This document shows, in pieces, positions 56,031-64,000 of a stretch of DNA of 64,000 nt. Source of the stretch: Yponomeuta sedellus. Its lineage: Eukaryota > Arthropoda > Insecta > Lepidoptera > Yponomeutidae. Below the pieces are notes generated by a model that had not been told where the DNA came from, did not search any database, and saw nothing but the letters and a program-made list of their open reading frames with translations. Each line of letters begins with the position of its first letter. Position 1 is the stretch's first letter. The position numbers and the translations under genes are program-made. The stretch covers positions 12,489,396 through 12,553,395 of the forward strand of contig OW203722.1 of NCBI GenBank assembly GCA_934045075.1, read 5' to 3'.

Positions 56031-58233
56031 CGTATTAAGTTTGCCACTTACTAAGATCAAATTTATTATTATCTATTAATCGCTTACAAATCTATTAATC
56101 GCTGCATGCGCGCTTAGTTTTTAGGTACTTTTTGTCCAGCCCTTCACTAAAACATGCTAATACTTACCCAATTCGGTCTATATTATATTCACATTGCAAA
56201 CGTTGGTCGCCCATTACCTTAACGTTATTTATTTATTCATCATTCATTCGTTTATTAATGTATGGCACCATTTATACGTATTATTATGTTATATTTTTCC
56301 TTTGTGGATATTTTATCATATAATAAAATAAGCATACTGTTCAATAAACATTTTATTAGATTTAATTATCGTAAGTCTATTTGTAAGTAGAATAACTAGC
56401 AAAGTCTTCATAGAAATCGTTAAAGCTCGAGAAGCAATAATGTATAACACGTTGTTTTCTTCCTAGATCATCAATTTATGTTAAAACAAGAAATATTGAC
56501 GACTTTCGTAATTTTTTTTTACTTTCATACCTACTGTATAAATAAAAGGAGACACTTTCAATGCAAAATAACACAAACTTTAATGACAATTTGTATAAGC
56601 TGTGGCGTTTCATAATAACTGGGTACACCTGGGTGAGAACTGAACTTTAATAAAACATTCTTTTAGGCGAAGACACCGCGTTTATGTCTTTTCGAACTAA
56701 AACTTTATTAAGTATAAAGTTAACCATAAAAAAAACTTAAGTATGAATGTTAGATTTTGTTAGGTTTTCTTTCATTTCATAGTAACAAATCAGTGGAATT
56801 TATATAATATGTTGTACGCGATTTAACCTAATAATATATAGTGTTTATTAATAAACTGAAAAGGGGAGATCTTAATAACAACAGATATAACTAGTTGTAT
56901 GATTAAACCTGCCTGTCTGCATCGAATACCACTTTTATTTTCACTAATTTAGTTCCGTTTGGGCAATACTTTTAGAAACAACAACGGTGCGAGATTACCT
57001 ACTCTGGAAGCTGTACAAAGACAATATGACCGGCTTTATAAAACTTACCTTTGTTATATTTACTTTACATAAATGTTAGGACTAGAGAATATTTGTGGAA
57101 CAATATTAGATACTTATCCAATTCCAAGTTTTCTTACACCTACATATGAAGCAACAACGGTTCAAGAGAGCCGCGACTTTGTGAATTTTCCTGACTTCGG
57201 TGGCGTTGACATGACTAGGTCGCTCTTGACAGAAAGGAAATTGTTTCTTTTCAAGTTTACACTGCATATGAAAGACTTAACGGTAGGAATGGTTCCACTG
57301 AAAAATTTAAAGATATGTTTATTCGGTGGGTTAGTTGGGTGAGTTATCTTTTATAATGTAGTAAGGTAGGTATAGGAATGAACAATGGACAAAGCGTGCC
57401 CAAGAGGTACCATTTTCAAATCTTGGGAATGTCTTTTTATACAAAGAGCTACTGTATGCGTCTATATAAGACAGAATGTAATCTCACAATCCTTTTACCT
57501 AAGTAAAGTGGGTGAATGCACGTGCGTCACCTTGCTTCACCGTCTTTTTAGTGCACGTTTTAGTTGAACTTCAATAATTATGCACTTTTCTGCAAATAAA
57601 TGCAAATAAATTTGAATAAAGTGCAAATAAATTTGACCCTATATCCATTGTGGCGTGGCTACTGGCTACACAATGACCCGACGATCTGACATAATGACTG
57701 AAAATAAAATACCTAACCTGTAGCGATGGTAGTGGGGTCGCAATCGGTGCACTATTGTCCCTAAATGTGAGTTGAAAGAAACTTTAAAGGGTTTAGTGAA
57801 AAGCTTTTGTAGCATTGTTAAAAAAATACATCGATTGCTCCTGTTTCAAAGACCGGATACCTACTGACTGTGTTCCATGTTATCCTACTAATATTAGAAA
57901 TGTGAACGTTTGTAAAGATGTTAGACGTTTGTTACTCAATCACGCAATGGCGGCTGAACGAAATTACATGAAACTTAGTGTACAGATTGACAAATACAAA
58001 ACGAAACATAGAATACCTACTTGACATCCCGGTAATGCGTTTCCGTGGGAAAATGTCGCGCATAAGGCGGTTCGTGGTGCTAGCTAGCGCCACCAATGGA
58101 AAAAAATCGTAATTTGTTTTACGAAACATTTTTATCTAAAAGTGAACATGAGAAATCTTAACAACTGTGACAGCTATTTTTAGAACCTACAGTCTAGAAT
58201 TTATGTAACTTAAAAAAAATAGCGTGTCACACC
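56031..58233. other. Intergenic region with one unassigned ORF
   Basis: The sequence is AT-rich with no supported gene. An 89-codon ORF at 57073-57342 (plus) ends near a possible donor (GGGTGAGT). It follows an open stretch ending at a stop just before its Met. It has no motif I recognise and may be a fragment. The repeat shared with 51275-51420 lies at about 58078-58200. Confidence 0.35.
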
Positions 58234-59129
58234 GCCTTATTACAAAAACCTGAATAAGTCCTGGTTTAAACCAAGACTAAAAGATCTAGGATTGTTACGG
58301 TATCAAAGTTAGACCCAGATCAAATGTGTGTCGTTATTACAAATGGAAGACTATTCGAGGATCAATTAAACCAGAGATCAGCCATGGTTCAAATAATATT
58401 CACTGATCCGTTCATTCAGCTTTCATTCAATGCTGCGTTCCATTTCACTAAATGGATATTATCTTCACATTTTAAACGCAAAAATATTCATTATTGCGTT
58501 TAAAATACCTATACATCGTAAATTGTTCTTTGTTTAGGTTCCAATGTAACTAAAATGAGCACTATTAATTATTATATTGTTATTGAAGCGTTTTTGTAAT
58601 CAAATGGCTACTCTCGTGTGAAATGGAGTGAAATATTCGAGCACGCGCGCCAATCCGAGACGTCAATTTTTTTTTGATAGTTTCATACTGGGAATAGGTA
58701 TTATTAATTTTTAAACTTTGGGCGGTTTCGTTGTTGATTATTATAATAATAAAATGGAACATTTGAAGAAAAACGTGAACCTTTATTTGTATCGAAAATC
58801 TTCGTCACTTAATTTGAAGGGATTCACACGATGACGAAGTCCAAATCATGTCCCAATCGTCCAAATCATCGAAATCCATCATATCAATGGCGTCCATAAT
58901 ATCAATTATTTATTGCAATCTATCACACACATAAAACCAAACAAATTCAAACGTCAATTTGGAGGTTAGTCCATAGATAAACTAGGGGTATCAAAAGTTT
59001 AACTTTAGTACCATAGATAGTCCATGACGTAGCGATAAACTTCATTTTGTAATAACATTTTACTTGGTCTATGGTTTAAACCTGGTAACAATCCCAGTAC
59101 TAAATTTAGACCGCGTTTTGGAATAAGGC
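58234..59129. mobile_element. TIR element of unresolved superfamily
   Basis: The ends are GCCTTATTACAAAAAC and GTTTTGGAATAAGGC, near-inverse copies. Inner text GTTTAAACC and GATTGTTAC also returns inverted, so the inverted region is about 65 bp. On the minus strand near 58905-58815 there is a short acidic frame (MDAIDMMDFDDLDDWDM), possibly the remnant start of a transposase gene. I could not define a target duplication. Confidence 0.5.
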
Positions 59130-59584
59130 TGACAGTGTTTGTTATCGAACTCCTCCGAAACGGCTTTACCGATTTTTTTGAATTTATTTGCGTATATTTG
59201 GTAGTTTCCTATATTGAGTCAACGTTTGCCGAGTCAGTCCTAGTAAAACTTTTTTGAAAAAGAAATATGATTCAATGGCAATTTAGTGTCATTATAATTA
59301 TCTCGTGATCTAGTGGTATGCGCCATGTCGCCTCACTTTGTTCGAAAATAGTAACGTACAATGATTTATTTTACCTCCTCCGTTACGAATGGTCGGTTAA
59401 GATGGCGGCGGAAAGGTTACTGACCCTCCCTACACTAAAACACCCCAATTACATTTTGTGTTTGACAACAACATATTTTGTTGTATGAGGTTTTCTTGAG
59501 GTTTGTAGGTATTTTATGAAATATCTACCTAATGGTCTAGAAAATTTGACCTGTACCAAATAAAAGATTTAATAAAACGATTTT

Positions 59585-59900
59585 GTTAAGCCGGGTCGTG
59601 GCCTAGCCGAACCAACGGGTGGGAATCAATCACTTGAATCAAAAACAGGCGCGGTCAGGTGCAGGATGGGTGACCGTCCTATGACTACCGCTAGTGGCAT
59701 TTTTCCGAGCGCTTCCGCAAGGCTGTCGTGTAATGGCAGTCGTTGATAACTTCTGACAATAAGGCCCGCCACTGTCTTACAATCTTCCACCAACCCGGAA
59801 TTGGCCCCCGTAGTGGAGTATGGCCTAACCTTCCTGCGATGCAGGAAGAGACCCGTGCCCCAGCAGTGTGGACATACAAAGGTTGATATCGTTGGGTAAT
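59585..59900 (-). repeat. Dispersed repeat family S3, minus-strand copy
   Basis: About 315 bp match 13235-13600 in reverse complement, including CTTCCTGCGATGCAGGAAGA, GCCCGCCACTGTCTTAC and the AGGATGGGTGACCG region. Confidence 0.65.
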
Positions 59901-60632
59901 AACATAATGAAACATGCTACAACAAGGATACAAACTATACTTGAGGCAAACGACATACTGGTTCGCAATGACACTTTGCCAATACGTTTAGAGGATTCAG
60001 ATTGAGGTTCGAGGAACAAAAAGGATCCTATAGAGACTCTTTAAAAATAATGAATGACTCTAGGATAAATAATATTACCATATTATTATTACTTCACACT
60101 TTTAAAGGAATAAGCGTGACGACGGTATGAAATAATCAAAGATTTAATGATATTATGGGAAAGTAGCGTGACGATGACCTGGGCGTGACGTCAGATTTGA
60201 CGCCATGACACTGCGAGCTGTTTTCCCAGATTTAAAATCATTTTAGAAAAATGGCCTTAAGGTTCGTTAAACTTTAGTTTATTACTGAAATATAGTTTTT
60301 TTTGTAAATAATAAATGTGTCTCCACATTATGGAAGAGGATTTAATTTTTTTTCATTATGCCTATTGTTGCATACTTTGTAATATAATAGACCCGACCTA
60401 AAAACATCCAACTAGAAAATATTTACCACCGTTACGAATTAATTTTGCAGCTTTCCACCTAATAGATGGTGTCCACTACAAAATAAATCTTCTATGTCTA
60501 ATTGTGCCTAGTAAATTATAACAAGAGAAAGTGCCCTTAAAATGCTATAGGTAGGATCTGGTCTCCAATCTCAGCTCACAAGTATCGTAACGGAAATCAA
60601 TATTTGTGTCCCAGAACATATAATGTCATTTC
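59901..60632. other. Spacer with no supported gene
   Basis: About 730 bp of AT-rich sequence precede the tetranucleotide tract. I see no feature in it. Confidence 0.4.
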
Positions 60633-61628
60633 GTCCGTTTGTTTGTTTGTTTGTTTGTTTGTTTGTTTGTTTGTTTGTTTGTTTGTTTGTTTGTTTGTTT
60701 GTTTGTTTGTTTGTTTGTTTGTTTGTTTGTTTGTTTGTTTGTTTGTTTGTTTGTTTGTTTGTTTGTTTGTTTGTTTGTTTGTTTGTTTGTTTGTTTGTTT
60801 GTTTGTTTGTTTGTTTGTTTGTTTGTTTGTTTGTTTGTTTGTTTGTTTGTTTGTTTGTTTGTTTGTTTGTTTGTTTGTTTGTTTGTTTGTTTGTTTGTTT
60901 GTTTGTTTGTTTGTTTGTTTGTTTGTTTGTTTGTTTGTTTGTTTGTTTGTTTGTTTGTTTGTTTGTTTGTTTGTTTGTTTGTTTGTTTGTTTGTTTGTTT
61001 GTTTGTTTGTTTGTTTGTTTGTTTGTTTGTTTGTTTGTTTGTTTGTTTGTTTTGTTCGTTCGTTCGTTCGTTCGTTCGTTCGTTCGTTCGTTCGTTCGTT
61101 CGTTCGATCGATCGTTCGTTCGTTCGTTCGTTCGTTCGTTCGTTCGTTCGTTCGTTCGTTCGTTCTTCGTTCGTTCGTTCGTTCGTTCGTTCGTTCGTTC
61201 GTTCGTTCGTTCGTTCGTTCGTTCGTTCGTTCGTTCGTTCGTTCGTTCGTTCGTTCGTTCGTTCGTTCGTTCGTTCGTTCGTTCGTTCGTTCGTTCGTTC
61301 GTTCGTTCGTTCGTTCGTTCGTTCGTTCGTTCGTTCGTTCGTTCGTTCGTTCGTTCGTTCGTTCGTTCGTTCGTTCGTTCGTCCGTCCGTCCGTCCGTCC
61401 GTCCGTCCGTCCGTCCGTCCGTCCGTCCGTCCGTCCGTCCGTCCGTCCGTCCGTCCGTCCGTCCGTCCGTCCGTCCGTCCGTCCGTCCGTCCGTCCGTCC
61501 GTCCGCTCGCTCGCTCGCTCGCTCGCTCGCTCGCTCGCTCGTTCGTTCGTTCGTTCGTTCGTTCTTTCGTTCGTTCGTTCGTTCGTTCGTTCGTTCGTTT
61601 GTTTGTTTGTTTGTTTGTTTGTTTGTCT
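60633..61628 (+). repeat. Graded tetranucleotide microsatellite, about 1 kb
   Basis: The tract runs through blocks of related units: GTTT (60637-61053, about 104 copies), GTTC (61054-61380, with two GATC variants and one slip), GTCC (61381-61504, 31 copies), GCTC (61505-61540, 9 copies), GTTC again (61541-61596) and GTTT again (61597-61624, 7 copies). Neighbouring blocks mostly differ by one base per unit. Because four and three share no factor, all frames stay open and give 330-360-codon ORFs that are artefacts. Confidence 0.97.
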
Positions 61629-64000
61629 GTTAATTTATTATACAGGGTGTGTTGAGGCGGAATTATGATTTGAAAGCTATTTACTTCAGAGTTTATTTTC
61701 AAAATAATATCATGTAATTACTGTCCATGTAAGACGCACACATTTCTGGAAATGATCCAATATATCACGTGCTGCAACTGGTTCGATCGATATGCTGAAT
61801 TTCATTGCGAATTTTAAGTTTTTTTTTATTTCGTACCATAACATAACAGCAATTTTTTGGAATTATCAAATCAGCTGTGTTTTGCATATTGAAAGTCGTG
61901 GATTTTCACGTAAAGCTCATTCATCCCACCATTTATAACTTTTTTAGATATATCTTTTCAAAAACAATAATCTGCTCTGCTAGCGTAAGTAATAATTTTA
62001 TTTTACACTAGCTGACCCAGCAAACTTCGTAGCGCCTACCATCCATTTTTTATTTTTGCCTTTCTGTAAGAACCAGCCTCGTACTTCAAGGAATATTCTA
62101 AAAAAAGAATTAGCAATATCGGTTCAGCTGCTCTCGAGATTTGCGCTTACCAACACATTCAGCGATTCATATTTATATTATAGAAGATGTACCTACGTCA
62201 TAATTTGTAATGTGGAGGCAGCGCTAAAATAAAATGTACCTATCAGACACAGCAATTTTAAATCTAGATTCTTCAAATGCACAACTTTACTAGAAAAGCA
62301 GACATTTTTGTAATCACAGTAAAGTACCTAATACTTTCCTAATTACAAACATATTGACAACCGACGACGCTAACTCATTCAATGATTAATTAATCATTGA
62401 ATGTGGCGGTAAAAATCTGATTCTACCGGCCGGTTTCTGAATTGAGAACTTCACTAAGTAAATAGATGCTATAATTTTAAATCTTCGGATTTCTCCAAAA
62501 AAAAGACAGGAAAAGTATATACGAGTATTTGGTGAAATTCTCGATTCACGAACTGGTAAATCACAAGAAGCGCTTTTGCTTATGAAAGTCTTATTTCAAA
62601 TTACTAAGTTTGTTGCGAGGGTCTGTTTAATCAGCTTCGTACTTGCATAAATGATGCATTGTCGCCCAGCGTCCACCTCAGATTACCATAGGCCTTATTT
62701 ATCTTCGTACACAAGTTTGTTAATTATTTACCTGAGAAGTTTCGAAGTTTATGAGGAGTGGTAATATAAACTTTGCAGTCCAATGTGTGGAGGTTACCCA
62801 ACGGTGCTTTGGACGTTACTAAAGTAGATTCCTAAATTAAACAAATGAAGGATTACGCCCATAACCAAATATGACTTACTTGTCCAATAAATAACATTAA
62901 TTTATAAATCATCATGTGTGCTGGAACTAGTTACTTTCACGTTTTACGAGCGCAGGAACAGTTCCGAATAGTAAAATTGAGGGATGGAATAAAGTGCATG
63001 TACCGTAGTTACATAGTAAATAATTCTAGCGAGAGCTTCGCCATCCGCACTTGCAATAAAACGAACAATGCAATTTAGCTAGTGCTGCATTCACGCGATG
63101 GCCGCCGCTGCAAAGTTGGTTATTTGAACCATATACCGGCCGTCGATTACGGACGCTCTCCATCCGACATGAAATAAAAATAACGTGAATCACAACACCG
63201 CAACATATTAAGGTCAGCTGCCGTTATAACGGAATGAATTGCCACAAAAACACGCGTCGCCGTTTGCCGTGCACACATGCTCGCGTTGCACAAAATAAAA
63301 TTTTTTTGCTACCCAGCCTTGTTCGCATATGTTGGAAGTTGTCCTTCCGTCCTGTTAAAGCTTTATATACAACGGTTTTATTACCCGGGTGTCAAACAAA
63401 AAATATGGGTAGCGTAACACGCACATAGTTTCAACTTTATTTGTAGAGTTTGAATTTTACCTCTACAGCTATGCCGCCATTGTCGGAACAAATCATCACT
63501 TCAGAGTGACCAGTATAACCCAGTTAGTTGGAAGAAGCGCAGCACGCGACACAGTTTCATTATAAAATGCAACGTCCGATTTGTGGGAATGGCATATAAA
63601 ATTTTCAAAGAGATTATACTCGCCGGCATCGGCCACATCACTCGCCGCTGCATAAAACATGCAAATTGAGCCACTCCGTCCAGTGGTGTGCCTAAGTTCA
63701 GTCGCTTTTGCACTTTTATGTAAAATTGGGCCCATTAGTCATGTAAATATTGTTAACCGCACCGTGCACACATCCCCGCTGTATTATCTTTGAAATTATA
63801 TTTTGGAGTGTTATACGCTGTGATTATCTTTTGAAAACATTTGTAACATATCGCGGCACAGCAACGGGAAACCTTTAGTACATAATATTATGCTAGAAGA
63901 TGCACCAGTTTAGTAATAATAATGTTACGTCTGCTGTAAAATCATGAAAGGTCATCGTAGACATTATAGCCAAGGACTTTTAATTGACGTGGCGCAAAAA
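61629..64000. other. Right flank with no supported gene
   Basis: A repeat at 62008-62190 (CTAGCTGACCCAGCAAACTT ... TCAGCTGCTCTCGAG) is shared with 29730-29905. The part 63060-63180 is richer in CpG and could belong to the promoter of a gene beyond the window, but nothing confirms it. Short ORFs at 63234-63428 and 63496-63735 have no recognised domain. Confidence 0.4.

Noticed and set aside
60604..61702. Four overlapping ORFs of 336-358 codons on both strands
   Set aside because: They are translations of the tetranucleotide tract. Low-complexity repeats without stops in several frames are not genes.

Overview
This window is eukaryotic and looks like an insect genome, most probably a moth or butterfly (Lepidoptera). 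It is AT-rich and has small exons with GT-AG introns. It holds many tRNA-headed SINE-like repeats and several transposon types: copia, Tc1/mariner-type DDE, P/THAP-type, hAT, Penelope-like, mariner, a LINE fragment and a tyrosine recombinase. The lepidopteran assignment is inferred from the repeat style; no marker gene was tested.

The main result is a local family of three paralogous genes that I could assemble exon by exon. Gene A is on + (7640-17207, 10 exons, 436 aa). Gene B is on + (22480-34284, 10 exons, 438 aa). Gene C is on - (48505-43738, 9 exons found, 421 aa) and points toward gene B. Intron phases agree in all three and the summed coding lengths stay in frame. The proteins resemble PPP1R36, a regulatory/inhibitory subunit of protein phosphatase 1 studied mainly in testis. 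This is motif recognition, not a search result.

Layout. 1-2.7 kb: no gene, SINE pieces. 2.68-7.07 kb: complete copia retrotransposon on - with identical 190-bp LTRs, a 5-bp target duplication and one intact 1311-aa Gag-Pol, ending about 570 bp before gene A's start codon. 7.6-17.2 kb: gene A, with MITEs, a hAT-type element and SINEs in its introns. 17.5-20.6 kb: DDE transposon with an intact four-exon transposase. 22.5-34.3 kb: gene B, whose introns hold a tRNA-like satellite array, a LINE fragment, a Penelope-like fragment, a purine-rich tract and a mariner fragment. 36.3-38.4 kb: a THAP exon and a broken tyrosine recombinase. 39.3-41.0 kb: a second tRNA-like array that reverses orientation. 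43.7-48.5 kb: gene C. 48.8-54.6 kb: three P/THAP-type elements, one nested and one adjacent, each with its own 8-bp target duplication. 55.6-56.0 kb: a third copy of the tRNA-like repeat. 60.6-61.6 kb: about 1 kb of graded tetranucleotide repeat. The remainder has no gene I can support.

The host genes probably share one job as PP1 regulators. The mobile elements are independent passengers. They matter for gene structure because they fill introns and because one recent insertion sits upstream of gene A. All coordinates and splice sites were read by hand.
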